NCBI GenBank assembly: GCA_016712345.1
Contig: JADJRH010000001.1
Span: 4,092,001-4,156,000 of the forward strand
Length of the DNA stretch: 64,000 nt
Source of the DNA: Polyangiaceae bacterium
Lineage (GTDB): Bacteria > Myxococcota_A > Polyangia > Polyangiales > Polyangiaceae
Direction of reading: 5' to 3'
Shown here: positions 26,301-35,182 of the stretch, piece by piece
Layout of the letters: each line of letters opens with the position of its first letter
Position numbering within the stretch: the first letter of the stretch is position 1
Translations under genes and position numbers: made by a program
The notes under the pieces: model-generated
Database searches by the model: none
What the model was told of the DNA's origin: nothing
The model's input: the letters and a program-made list of their open reading frames with translations, nothing else

Positions 26301-28153
26301 ACCCAGATGATCTCTTCGCGTGGCTTGGGTTGCTTCGGCGCTGCGTTTTGAATGACGCCGCGCCAGATCGCCGCGCCCTTGTCGCGATCGACGAACGCGC
26401 CTTGAACGAGTTGGCCGTCGACTTCGAGGGCGAGTCCTTCGATTTGCGCACCGGGCGGGAGGGGGAAGCGGAAAATACCTTCCAGCTCTTCGTCGGTGTC
26501 GTTGGTGAAGGTTTCGTCGACCTCGGTGCGGGCCACAACATCGACAACGCGCACCTTCACCGAGTGCTTAGAGAGGCGGACGGCTCGATCTTTTTCTTTG
26601 GTGTCGCCGGGCTTTTTCGCGCGAAGTTCACCGAGGCCGCGAAGCACCGGAGCATCGACCTCTTCCTGCGATTGGTCGCTCCACTCCATTACGTCGGCGA
26701 GCGAGGTGGACGACGCGACGACCGGATCGGCCTTTTCGAGCAGCGTGGCCTCTTCGCCGGCTCGAACGTCGACGCTTTTGCCTGCGTTGGACAACACGCG
26801 AACGGTGCCGCGCGCGACTTCAACGCTCGCGCGGTCTTTGCCGGCGGTCACTTGAAGCTTGGTGCCGAGGATCTCAATTGTGCCGAGATCGGTTGCGATG
26901 GTTGCGGGCTTTGATTTGTCGGCGCTCGCAACGTCGGCAACGATCGAGCCGCGAATGAGCTTGGCAGCGCGATCATTGGCCGCGGCGATCGTGAGTTCGG
27001 TGTCGCGATCGAGGGCGAGCCACGTACCGTCGGCCAGTGCAACGCGGGCACGCGTTCGCGCGTCGGTGCGGAGCGTGGAACCCTGTTCAACAGCTGCGTC
27101 GGTGGCTGCCGCAGTGCAATTGCCGGACGCGCTGCACACCTCAAAGCCGCCGACCTTGTCGGCCGATGCGCGCGCAATTTTGCCAACTTTGCCCGACCAC
27201 GGAGCTTCGGTGACTGCGGTTTCTTGAGGTTGATTTGTTTTGTTCTTGAGCACCACGCCGGCGACGGCTGCGGCAGCCGCCATCGAGATCGCCGCAGCGG
27301 CAACGAACGCGGGCTTGCGGAAAAATGGCACCACTTTGCCGCCGCCTTTGCCACCTTTTGCGTCGTTCGCTTTGTGAGATGAACTCTGGTCGGCCACCGT
27401 TGCGGAGACCGCTCGTCCGGTGGCGTGGGGCGCGGATTCAGCGATGACCGTTGGTCGCGCGCCGCTCGGCCGATCCGCTCCGGTGCTTTCAGGTTTGTCG
27501 AAAGCGGATCGCACCGGCTCTTCAACGCGCGTTGACTTGCCGGCCGCGCGACCGGCGTCGGCGATCTCGTTTGAAGCAGCGGGTGTTTCCGATCGCGCTT
27601 CGCTTGTTCGCCGCTTGGCACTTTCGGCCGGTGACTCCGACAAGTCCGCGCGCACGGGCGACGGATCGGTTTTGTGCGCATCGAGCGGCGCAAGCTCGGT
27701 GGGGGCACTGGCGATCTCAACTGTCGCCGCCGGCTTTTCGAGGGCCTTGCCGAGATCCGACGGCCGCGCCGGAGTGATCACCTGCGCTGTTTCGGGCGCG
27801 GGCGTTGATTGCGGGCGCGCGGTGCCGCCCGCTACTTCACCACTCGAAGCCACCGTGGTCGAAGTTCGTGAGCCGACCGAAGTGACGGGCGCCGCTGTTC
27901 CTGTGGGACCATTCGGACGCGCCGCATCGATTTTGGCGAGCAGCGTTTCTGCGAACCCAACAGGCGCGCGAAAGTCGGCCCCCGCGCGCTTTACGACCTC
28001 CGCAGTGCGCTCGGCGTCGTAACGCAGATCGCGACACACATCACAATCAGCGATGTGGTCAAACCGCGATGCGCTCGCGGATCCGTCGAGCACCTCGGCC
28101 AAGTTGTCTTCGACTTGGAGGCACAATCCGGTTTTTTCACTCATCGTGCTCAT
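23378..28153 (-). CDS. Giant anti-sigma-like protein: zinc finger, FecR, VIT, vWA, TPR
   Basis: 1591 aa. An N-terminal zf-HC2-type anti-sigma module, HIADCDVC (33-40), precedes a long Pro/Ala/Ser disordered linker. A membrane helix (about 282-302) is followed by a FecR-like domain (TWLALDRDTELTIAAANDR...LGTKLQVTAG) and a VIT domain (VDVVARTEVDETFTNDTDEELEGIFRFPLPPGA). A vWA domain with MIDAS motif DSSRS (HVLIVDSSRSMIGERF) comes next, then a Gly/Ala/Pro linker, TPR-like repeats and a C-terminal beta domain (RVTADWTGGGDVDIALIDSQG). The zinc finger should hold the ECF sigma factor encoded 3 bp upstream, while the large periplasmic part could sense or bind surface partners. Topology is inferred. 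Confidence 0.85.
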   Translation of the reverse strand: MSTMSEKTGLCLQVEDNLAEVLDGSASASRFDHIADCDVCRDLRYDAERTAEVVKRAGADFRAPVGFAETLLAKIDAARPNGPTGTAAPVTSVGSRTSTTVASSGEVAGGTARPQSTPAPETAQVITPARPSDLGKALEKPAATVEIASAPTELAPLDAHKTDPSPVRADLSESPAESAKRRTSEARSETPAASNEIADAGRAAGKSTRVEEPVRSAFDKPESTGADRPSGARPTVIAESAPHATGRAVSATVADQSSSHKANDAKGGKGGGKVVPFFRKPAFVAAAAISMAAAAAVAGVVLKNKTNQPQETAVTEAPWSGKVGKIARASADKVGGFEVCSASGNCTAAATDAAVEQGSTLRTDARTRARVALADGTWLALDRDTELTIAAANDRAAKLIRGSIVADVASADKSKPATIATDLGTIEILGTKLQVTAGKDRASVEVARGTVRVLSNAGKSVDVRAGEEATLLEKADPVVASSTSLADVMEWSDQSQEEVDAPVLRGLGELRAKKPGDTKEKDRAVRLSKHSVKVRVVDVVARTEVDETFTNDTDEELEGIFRFPLPPGAQIEGLALEVDGQLVQGAFVDRDKGAAIWRGVIQNAAPKQPKPREEIIWVPGPWRDPALLEWQRGGRFELRIFPIPKRGSRRVVLAYTQTVDQSGGVRRFTYPLAHDTSGTTKIDSFDMDVQVLGADKEIGVTTRGYTLATASSVESAAERRTFHADAFTPSGDLTIEYALPDRDKEVTAWAYRMSATDAALASTTAGTAPSSSAGATNSPPVKASSPQEKAAIEAARTIAGDTSPYVAIAVRPKLPRWQEQKERMHVLIVDSSRSMIGERFARARRLATTIVKEMDRRDSFVVLACDSSCRGIDGAVAPKPMAPGASAAADVEKFLATIEPDGGSDIGTWISSARAAAGSTRDKELRVIYLGDGTPTVGATRASHLEAAAKAAMPAGDGAIVAVALGSDADMTAMTALARGGGGVVVPYVPGQKVSTAALEVLSAAYGVVLRDPEIELPPGLTQVTPSRLDPIRAGGESIIVARMAVDGDVSGQIKLRGRVSGERFEQTYPVKIAPTSSQGNAFVPRLFAAAKIAELERSGGDTAKPMIVELSKRFAVASQFTSLLVLESAAMFKAFGLDRGSVAPSFTGEVAAQSESSDADGEATEEEREAKDSPSDPLSKAKRAAADEFDGPGGGGFGLGASGAAASASPATPAPAATSTAAPPAKQGASSKKPALACSPGDPFCFDDLDSKPSPSSRPRPWTPPRRPLVPMKRVFERRAGFEATNALVADGSTKLAAAETALSAQPDSRDKTVALYALYATMGRLGEAQELTARWASRDALDPDALIARADLAARQGDRDRAIRILGGLADVRPGDKTVQARLADLFDAAQNPVRACAHRVALADLATTDVKAVAAAISCARSVGMSDLAETVRRDLDAKTRDAVEKAITTTVASTTQTVRGDVRVTADWTGGGDVDIALIDSQGKRMSWLGGTNSKVTVSASNATGSSSETLGFLGLGSGSYIIEVSRAAGTDVNVPISGDVTIVMPGGGSRKVHFNLNGARTEIGTVRVFFESKLVPVSGGFGGWPR

Positions 28154-28156
28154 CGC

Positions 28157-28750
28157 TCACTCCTCACCAATCTCGGCCCTGAGCCTGACCAGGGCTCGAC
28201 TGACGCGTTTGCGCGCCGCCGCCTCATCAATCCCGCATGCCAATGCGACCTCTTTGAAGGAGAGGTCCGCTTCAAACCGCAGCACCACCGCTTCGCGTTC
28301 GCTCGGTTTCAACTTTGCGAGTGCTGCGCGCGCTCGCTCGGCGCGTTCTTTGGCGAGCGACAGTTCGCCCGCGTCCACCCCTCGACTCGTGTCGTGCACG
28401 AGCCTGAGTTTTGTTTCGCGCCGGGTGCGCATTTCGGTGTGTCGTCCGCAGAGTCGCCGAGCGATCCCGAACAGCCACGCTCGAACCGAGCCGTCGCCTC
28501 GATAGGTTGGAAACGCATCAAACGCCGCGAGCAGAGTCTCCTGCACAAGTTCTTCGCTCTCGGCTTGGGAGCCGGTGAACGCCATGCACAGTCGGCCGAG
28601 CGGAGAGGTGTACGCCTCCGCGCATCGAGCCAAAGCATCTCGGTAACTGCCCGCGGCGATCAGCGCTTCAATGCCGTGATGGTCTGTGCGGGGGGGTTGT
28701 CCCTCCACGCGCGCTAGCCCTGCCGCCATAGGTGCCTCATCGCTCGCCAT
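28157..28750 (-). CDS. ECF-type RNA polymerase sigma factor
   Basis: 197 aa from ATG 28750 (GAGGGC upstream). Region 2 is seen in LGRLCMAFTGSQAESEELVQETLLAAFDAFP and SVRAWLFGIARRLCGRH. Region 4 is in LKPSEREAVVLRFEADLSFKEVALACGIDEAAARKRVSRALVRLRAEI, whose helix-turn-helix would read the -35 element. It recruits RNA polymerase to stress or envelope promoters. The following gene, 3 bp away, carries an anti-sigma zinc finger, the usual sigma/anti-sigma pairing. The frame is open further upstream to 28933, but that part has no sigma features. Confidence 0.92.
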   Translation of the reverse strand: MASDEAPMAAGLARVEGQPPRTDHHGIEALIAAGSYRDALARCAEAYTSPLGRLCMAFTGSQAESEELVQETLLAAFDAFPTYRGDGSVRAWLFGIARRLCGRHTEMRTRRETKLRLVHDTSRGVDAGELSLAKERAERARAALAKLKPSEREAVVLRFEADLSFKEVALACGIDEAAARKRVSRALVRLRAEIGEE

Positions 28751-29158
28751 GTGCCCTCGTGCCTGCGGTTCGTGACCGCGATCGTGTCGTTCCGGGGGTG
28801 CAGCCCCGATCCACCCGCCCCGGTGCTGGGAATGGCCGTTCACACTCCGAGGGAGAACGGCAAGCTCAGCCGAGGCCAAAAGAGCAACTTCACGGCGCCC
28901 CACGGCTGCCTCGACGCCGCGGGATCGCAGCAATCGTTAGAGAGCAGGACTGCCCCTGTAAGTGAGTGCGCCGGCCAGCGTATCGCTGGAACCTGAATGC
29001 GATCGGGTCAAAAAAAATGAGCCGTCCGGCGTCTCTAAAAGACGGTGACCCGCCGGAGTTTGGAATCAGCGTCCGATGACGGCTCGGTCCTTGCACTCAA
29101 ATCCAATCGCTTTCATCGTAAGATCCCCAAGAGGCGACGTCACAACCAGGAGCTGTTC
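28751..29158. other. Divergent intergenic region, sigma-factor gene versus HtrA-like gene
   Basis: 408 bp with no credible gene. It must contain promoters in both directions, one of which may be read by the ECF factor itself. Elements seen: an 8-base A run (29011-29018), a small CGTCT/AGACG hairpin (29030-29044), and the AGGAG ribosome site at 29149-29153 for the rightward gene. No bipartite ECF promoter could be assigned with confidence. Confidence 0.4.
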
Positions 29159-30484
29159 ATGGACACGCGTTTCCAGCCGCTTTCTTCGCGGTCCGAATTG
29201 GAGCCCACCGTTAACAAGCGAGGCGTGAAAAAGGCACGACTCGTGAGCGGAGTGCTTGCGCTTCTCGGAGCGCTCGCTCTCTCTTCCACTGCGTTCGCGG
29301 ATCAACCGCAACTTCCCGTTCCGGGAAAAACAAAGATCGTCATCAAAGTGGATTCGCACAAAGTTGCGATCGACGCGCAGGACGATGACGACGACGACGA
29401 TCAAGCCGCGCCGCCCGTGAAGGCGGCGAAGCCGATCGCAAAAGATCCAAAGGCTGAAAAAGAAAAAGCCGAAAAAGAAAAGGCCGAGAAGGCTGAGAAA
29501 GACAAGGCCGACAAAGCCGAGAAAGAAAAGGCCGACGAAAAAGTTCAGCGTGGCGTTGTCACGATTGAACGCGCCGGCACCGTTCTCGGAATCGGCACCG
29601 TTCTCGCCAACGACGGACGCGTTCTCACCGCGCTCTCGCCGCTCGGCACCGGCAACGATCTCGACATCAAATACGCCGACGGCTCCACCGCCAAAGTAAA
29701 AGTGGGCCATCACGATCGCACATGGGATCTCGCGCTCCTGGTTCCGCAATCCGGCAAGTGGAAAGAGGGCCTTCAAGCTTCGAGCAAAGCGGCCATTCGT
29801 GAAGACGCAACGGCGGCCATTCGCAGCTTCACCATCGGCAAGAGCAGCAAGGTGTCGTTTGCTCCAATGGCGCTTCGCTCCATTCGCAACCTTCTCGGTG
29901 CCGACGACAAACAAATCGAAAACGTGATCGAGCTTGGCTCGCGCGTTGTCCCAACCGATCTCGGTTCGCCCATTCTCGATGAGGACGGCAAAGTGCTCGG
30001 CATGTTGGGTCGCGGTTGCGCGCCTTCCACCGAGAAAGACAAGCCGTGTACACCCGTCGCGTTCGGCGTTCCGATGAGCGCGATCAAGTCGTTCCTCAAG
30101 AACGTTCCGGCAACGGCGGTCATGCCTGCGCCGTGGCTCGGCATTCAGGGCATCCCCGACGCGGGCACCGTGGTCAAGGGCGTGCGCGTTCTCACTGTGC
30201 ACCCCGACAGCCCCGCGGAAGGCGCCAAGCTCAAGGGTGATCGCGCGGCCGGTGATTTGATCGTTGCCGTCGGTGGTTCACCCGTCACCTCGCCCGACGC
30301 TCTCGCAGAAGCCATTCGCGAGTTCTCCATCGGTGACAAGGTTCCGCTCTTGGTTTTCAGCGGCGGAAAGTACAAGCTCGTCAACGTCACGCTCAAAGCG
30401 GCGCCTGAAAAAAGCTCAAACAACCCCGCCGAGCTGCCGGCCGCCGACGAAAGTGCCGCAGAAAAGAAAGGCTTCGCCAAGTAA
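29159..30484 (+). CDS. HtrA-like protease fold with PDZ domain, catalytically degenerate
   Basis: 441 aa from ATG 29159 (AGGAG upstream). Signal peptide SGVLALLGALALSSTAFADQ. A low-complexity part follows, with a run of seven Asp and Lys/Glu/Ala repeats (EKEKAEKEKAEKAEKDK). The protease fold keeps GTVLGIGTVLANDGRVLTA and DLALLVPQ, but the His site is replaced (LTALSPLG) and the Ser loop reads PTDLGSPILDEDG instead of GNSGGP. The triad is therefore incomplete. A PDZ domain closes the protein (PWLGIQGIPDAGTVVKGVRVLTVHPDSPAEGAKL..GDLIVAVGG). A chaperone or scaffold role in the periplasm is likely. An intrinsic terminator follows at 30545. Confidence 0.85.
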   Translation: MDTRFQPLSSRSELEPTVNKRGVKKARLVSGVLALLGALALSSTAFADQPQLPVPGKTKIVIKVDSHKVAIDAQDDDDDDDQAAPPVKAAKPIAKDPKAEKEKAEKEKAEKAEKDKADKAEKEKADEKVQRGVVTIERAGTVLGIGTVLANDGRVLTALSPLGTGNDLDIKYADGSTAKVKVGHHDRTWDLALLVPQSGKWKEGLQASSKAAIREDATAAIRSFTIGKSSKVSFAPMALRSIRNLLGADDKQIENVIELGSRVVPTDLGSPILDEDGKVLGMLGRGCAPSTEKDKPCTPVAFGVPMSAIKSFLKNVPATAVMPAPWLGIQGIPDAGTVVKGVRVLTVHPDSPAEGAKLKGDRAAGDLIVAVGGSPVTSPDALAEAIREFSIGDKVPLLVFSGGKYKLVNVTLKAAPEKSSNNPAELPAADESAAEKKGFAK

Positions 30485-30544
30485 GCACCTGCATTCGGGT
30501 CGGTTGCGCCCGGTCCACGTAGCCTCTGAGCGTCGCGTCTCTGT

Positions 30545-30580
30545 CGGCCCCACACAATTGCTGTGGGGCCGTCATTTTTT
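30545..30580 (+). terminator. Intrinsic terminator after the HtrA-like gene
   Basis: A perfect 10-bp stem CGGCCCCACA / TGTGGGGCCG with a 7-base loop, followed by TCATTTTTT. It lies 60 bp past the stop at 30484 on the same strand. Confidence 0.85.
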
Positions 30581-30742
30581 GGGCGAGCCGTTGCCGCCGC
30601 AGGAGAAACGCTCACCAGCCCGTTGACACGCGGTCGCCCGGCCCGCCACCATCTACGCGCTCGGTGGTGTATCACCACCGCGAAAAACGACAGACTCTCG
30701 TTCTGGCGCCGTATCGGCGAACAGCTTTTCGGGTGAGAAACC

Positions 30743-31507
30743 GTGCCGCAGCCCTTCAGAATCGAAGTTGCCGGTGAGACCAACGTCGGTCGCAAGCGCA
30801 ACCACAACGAGGACAGCTTCGCGATCATGGCGGAGTTTGGCCTCTTCCTGGTCGCCGACGGCATGGGTGGTCACGCCTCGGGCGAAGTTGCCTCCAAAAT
30901 GGCAGTCGACGCCATGCACGAGTTCTTCAGCCAAACGCAGGAAGATCCAGAGCGCACGTGGCCGTACAAAATGGATCGCTCCAAAGGCTACGAAGAGAAC
31001 CGCCTGATCACCGGAATCAAGCTCGCGAACCTTCGCATCTACGACTCCGCGCAACGTGAATCCAAAAAGCGCGGCATGGGCACAACGTTCGTGGGCTTGT
31101 TCACAGCCAACGACGGCGTGTACGTCGCGCACGTGGGCGACAGCCGTTGTTATCGATTCCGCGACGGCAAGCTTGAAATGCTCACCGAGGATCATTCGCT
31201 TCTCAACGACTACATCAAGATGAAGCGCCTCACGGCCGAAGAGATCGCAAACTTCCCGCACAAGAACGTCATCGTTCGCGCGCTTGGGATGAAGGACACC
31301 GTCAAGGTCGACACGCGTTTTGAAGTGCCTGCCGTGAACGACACGTATCTGCTTTGTTCCGACGGTTTGTGCGGCCCCGTAACCGACGACGAAATGCAAC
31401 AGATTTTGCGCGACAACTCAGACCTCAAGTCGAGTTGCAGCCAGCTCATCGCACGCGCCAACGAACACGGCGGGCCGGACAACATCACGTGCGTACTCGT
31501 TCGCTGA
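30743..31507 (+). CDS. PP2C-family Ser/Thr protein phosphatase (PrpC/Stp-like)
   Basis: 254 aa, GTG start. All metal-binding motifs are present: NEDSF, VADGMGGHASGEVA, GTTFVGLF, VAHVGDSRCYRFRDG, DHSLLNDY, LLCSDGLCGPVTDDEM and the terminal GPDNITCVLV. It dephosphorylates phospho-Ser/Thr and would oppose eukaryote-like kinases such as the two in this window (42.3 and 59.2 kb). No sensor domain or membrane anchor. It lies between its own upstream terminator and a 290-bp gap, so it is probably transcribed alone. Confidence 0.94.
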   Translation: MPQPFRIEVAGETNVGRKRNHNEDSFAIMAEFGLFLVADGMGGHASGEVASKMAVDAMHEFFSQTQEDPERTWPYKMDRSKGYEENRLITGIKLANLRIYDSAQRESKKRGMGTTFVGLFTANDGVYVAHVGDSRCYRFRDGKLEMLTEDHSLLNDYIKMKRLTAEEIANFPHKNVIVRALGMKDTVKVDTRFEVPAVNDTYLLCSDGLCGPVTDDEMQQILRDNSDLKSSCSQLIARANEHGGPDNITCVLVR

Positions 31508-31550
31508 ATGCAGTAGCTCCACGTTTCGGGTACGAGCGGCGTCCAGATCG

Positions 31551-31568
31551 TTGTTGTGTACACAACAA
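31551..31568. repeat. Perfect 18-bp palindrome, candidate operator
   Basis: TTGTTGTGTACACAACAA reads identically on both strands and contains the recurrent GTGTACAC core. It lies 44 bp after the PP2C stop in a 290-bp gap (31508-31797) before the TonB-receptor gene. No U-tract follows, so a protein-binding site is more likely than a terminator. Nothing else was recognised in the gap. Confidence 0.5.
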
Positions 31569-31797
31569 GCGCGACGCATTTTGACCACGCGTGCGATGTC
31601 GGCGTTGCCCTCACGCTCGGGGCCGTCATTTCGAAATCGACCTTTGGCCTGATCGACCGATGGCGCCGCCGTCCGCGCCATCTTCGCTCTCGCAAATGCT
31701 TTCGTCCTGTGATGTCGTCTCGTTCGACGCCAATCGACCGGCGTGAAACACCGCCGGTCACGAACAGAGTACGGCGAATGTTTTGGAGGAAGATGTA

Positions 31798-34795
31798 ATG
31801 GGGAACCTGCTAACGCCGAAGGTCTTTTTTCCTCGCGTTGTGGTTGCTGCGGCACTTGCAGCCCTTCCAGTCCTCGCCACCCCAAGCACCGTTTTTGCGG
31901 ATGGTGCGGCCGACGAGGCGGACCTTCACTTCGAGATCGGTGCCGACGCGTACGTCAAAGGCGATTTTCGAACGGCGCTCGAGCACTTCCTCACGTCGAA
32001 CCGCCTTGTTGCCAACCGCAACGTCGTTTTCAACATCGCCCGCACGTACGAGCAACTCAAGCGCTACGCCGACGCGTACCGCTATTACGTTGACGCGCTT
32101 GAGGGTGAAACCAACCCGCAGACAATGGCGACCATTCAAGATGCGATCAAACGCATCGGTCCAAACGTCGCCGTCTTGCGTGTTGAGTCCAATCCGCCCG
32201 GCGCAACGATTTACCTCGAACGCAAAGACCTTGGTTCGCGCGGTCGCGCACCCAAGCCGCTCGCCGTGCCCGAGGGCAAATACAAAGTCATCGTTGAGCT
32301 GCCCGGCTACGACCCCGTTGTTCTTGAAGACGTGGCCGCAAAGATCGGCAGTGAAACACGCGTCTCACCCGCTCTCAAACGCATCGTCGGCACGGTGAGC
32401 GTTGCGGTTGAAGGTGCTCCCGGTGCCGCGGTTCACGTGGATGATGAACAAGCGCCTCCCACGTGCACGGCGCCGTGCACGTTTGATATTCCGCCCGGCC
32501 AACATCTTCTCTACTTCAGCCGCGAGGGATTTCAGGCTGCGCCGCGCCAAGTCATGGTCGTTGCCAAAGAAACCGTGAAAGCGCTCGCAAAGTTGAGCCC
32601 TCTCACCGGCACCGTTGTTGTTCAGGCCGACGAGCGTGACGCGATTGTTGAGATTGACGGCAAGGCTTCAGGCTTCACACCGGCCGTTATTCAAAACGTC
32701 GCTGTCGGTCAGCGCAAAGTGAGTGTCACTCTTCGCGGTTATGCACCCATTGAAAAAACGGTCGACGTAAAAGCCAATCAGCAATCTCAATTGCTCGACT
32801 TGAGGCTTGTTCCGTTGCGCCAAGTTGCCGCGGCCTCGCGTTTCACTGAAAACGTTGAAGACGCACCGTCATCCGTTACTGTTATCGACGCACAAGAAAT
32901 TCGCGCCTTCGGGTATCCAACTCTTTTGGGAGGCATTGCGCGGAATACGAGGTGTATCGCTGTCCAACGACAGGACGTATGCATCAGCGACAATCCGCGG
33001 CTTGGGTGAACCCAACGACTACGGCAACCGCATGCTCGTTCTAAACGACGGCGCCGTATTAAACGACAACCTCCTAAACAGCAGTTATATCGGAACCGAC
33101 CAGCGCGCCGACCTCGGCGATGTCGACAGAATCGAAGTTGTGCGCGGCCCGGGTTCACTGCTCTACGGCGCAGGCGCTATGAGCGGCGTTATTAACATTG
33201 TGCCTCGCGCCAAGGACGAACCGAGTTCGGTCTACGGTGGAATGGGCACCTACGACAACTCCATCTTCCACGGTAGAGCTGGGTTCCACTATAACTTCAG
33301 CCCCAAAGTCGGCGCTTGGGCCAGCATCTCGGGTACCCGGTCAGACGGTACTTCGTTGGAAGTGGAGCCTCGCGATACAACGCTCGGCTCAAAAGTCATT
33401 GCGGACCAGGTTGATTTTCAGCGCGGATGGGGCACACAAGGCCGCTTCTGGGCCGGCCCGCTTACGGTCCAATGGTATTACAATCAACGCCGCAATCACG
33501 TGCCCATTGGCCCCTACGGCACCATCTTCAACGACGCTCGAACGTTCCTTTCAGACGAACGTTTCCTCGGTGAAGTAAGGTTTGAACCGCAACTCACATC
33601 TTCGCTCCAACTCATGTTGAGAGCGCACGTCAACCATTACAATTACGATGCGGAGTATATCTACGCTCCGCCTCCCGATGCCCCGTATGTTGATTCCTTC
33701 AATGGCACCTGGCTCGGTGGTGAAGCCCGCTTGGTGTGGACTCCGGTGAGAGATCTCCGCCTCACAGCCGGCGGCGAGGTTCAAGGCCACCTTGATGCTT
33801 CCATTTACGGGTCGTATCTCGATGAACCTTACGTGAATGAAGACAGGCCGTATTCTATCATTTCGCCCTATGTCGTGGGCGAATGGGGAGCGGCATCGTG
33901 GCTTCGCCTCTCGGCAGGTGCTCGTCTCAACGTTTATCCGAGCCCCAATCCGGGTGATCCGTTCCAAGGTGACGAACCGCCGGTTTTCCGTGCTGCCGTC
34001 ATCGTCAAACCCACCAAAACAACCATTATCAAGTTAATGGGCGGTAACTCATTTCGCGCACCCAGCATTTACGAGCAGTACTTTAACGACGGCGGTGCGT
34101 CTTACTTCATTGCAACTGATCCAACTCGCAACTTTGGCTTGAAGGCCGAAGAAATCTTCACCGGCGAGTTGGAGGTTTCGCAGCGCTTTTCAGAAGACTG
34201 GGTTGCTCTCGGCTCAGGTTGGGTGAGCCAGATCTCCAATATCGTCAACTCCATCACTGTGGATCCAGTGACCGGTGAAGCCGTGGGGGCGGACAGTGAC
34301 TCCATCACTCAGCGCTATGTCAACAGCACCGATCCGGTGCTTGTTGCCGGTGTTGACGTGGAGCTACGGCGTGAATGGCGCCAAGGCTGGATGTTTTCTG
34401 CCTACTACGGCTATCAACGCGCCCAATACCAACCCGGCGATACGGCGGATGAAGCGCTCAAGCTCAATCCCCGCCTTGTGAATGCGCCTGAACATCTCGC
34501 CTCCATTCGCGGTGTTGTTCCCGTTGTGCCTGAACTGGCGTCTATCGGCGCGCGCGTTTCGCTTGAAGCTCCACGTCGTATTGAGTTGGGCAATGACGGA
34601 GTAACGCGTCCCGCGGTGATTGCCGATCTAACCCTGTCGGGCAACGTTCGAAAGTTTGGATTGGGATATGTGCTCGGCGTTTATAACCTGATTGACCAGC
34701 GTTATGACTACCCCATTACCCAATCTTACTTTGGCCGGTTGAGCCGTCAAAATGGCCGCACTGTGCTCTTCAATCTCAACATCCAATACCCGTAA
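31798..34795 (+). pseudogene. TPR-PEGA-TonB-dependent receptor fusion with one frameshift
   Basis: Start ATG 31798 with GGAGGA eight bases before it (a TTG at 31783 lies before that ribosome site and is unlikely). Signal peptide, then a TPR-like region (ADLHFEIGADAYVKGDFRTALEHF), three PEGA-type repeats (SNPPGATIYLERKDLG, EGAPGAAVHVDDE, ADERDAIVEIDGKASGFTP), then a TonB plug (SVTVIDAQEIRAFGYPTL / TIRGLGEPNDYGNRMLVLNDG / RIEVVRGPGSLLYGAGAMSGVINIV) and a 22-strand-type barrel ending in LFNLNIQYP. One surplus T in the run 32924-32927 splits the plug; removing it gives 998 aa. Such receptors import siderophores, cobalamin or metals. The N-terminal module could bind envelope partners. Likely a sequencing error, since both halves are well preserved. 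Confidence 0.85.
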
Positions 34796-35182
34796 CAACC
34801 TCCTTCCACAACCTATCCCAAACATTTGGCCGGCGAGCCAAGTGTACACACAAGCGCATTGGCGCATGGGTTGCGCTTCGGTGTAGAGCAATGCATCCGT
34901 TGCGTTTGACCACGCAAATAAGGCACATCTGCGCTGACCTTTTTATGACCGGCCGGCCTTCTCCGGTGTTGACACGCGCCGCCGGATCCGAAGACCATCC
35001 AACTGCCGCGTGTCAAAAGTTCTGTCGGGCTTTTGGCGCCGCTGACGCGGCGCGCGTCGCACACGCGGCCCCGCGCTCGCGCGCGGCCAGTTCCGCAGGA
35101 AGAAGTGGAACCGCGGCCAAACTTCTGAAAAGCGGAACTATCGTTTGGTGTCGTTTCGGCACGGAGAGGACGGCAGAGATCC
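34796..35182. other. Intergenic stretch, no gene seen
   Basis: 387 bp between the TonB receptor and the amine oxidase gene. It contains one GTGTACAC palindrome (34842-34849) and a GC-rich CCGGCCGGCC motif (34948-34957). Short open frames have no supporting features. A promoter for the oxidase gene is expected here but was not identified. Confidence 0.35.

Noticed and set aside
26848..27720. 290-codon and similar frames inside the VIT/vWA gene
   Set aside because: Ser/Arg/Pro-rich alternative-frame readings of the disordered linker codons.
29066..30202. 378-codon leftward frame opposite the HtrA-like gene
   Set aside because: Composition (Phe/Val/Gly-rich low complexity mirroring the Lys/Glu repeats) is that of an antisense shadow.
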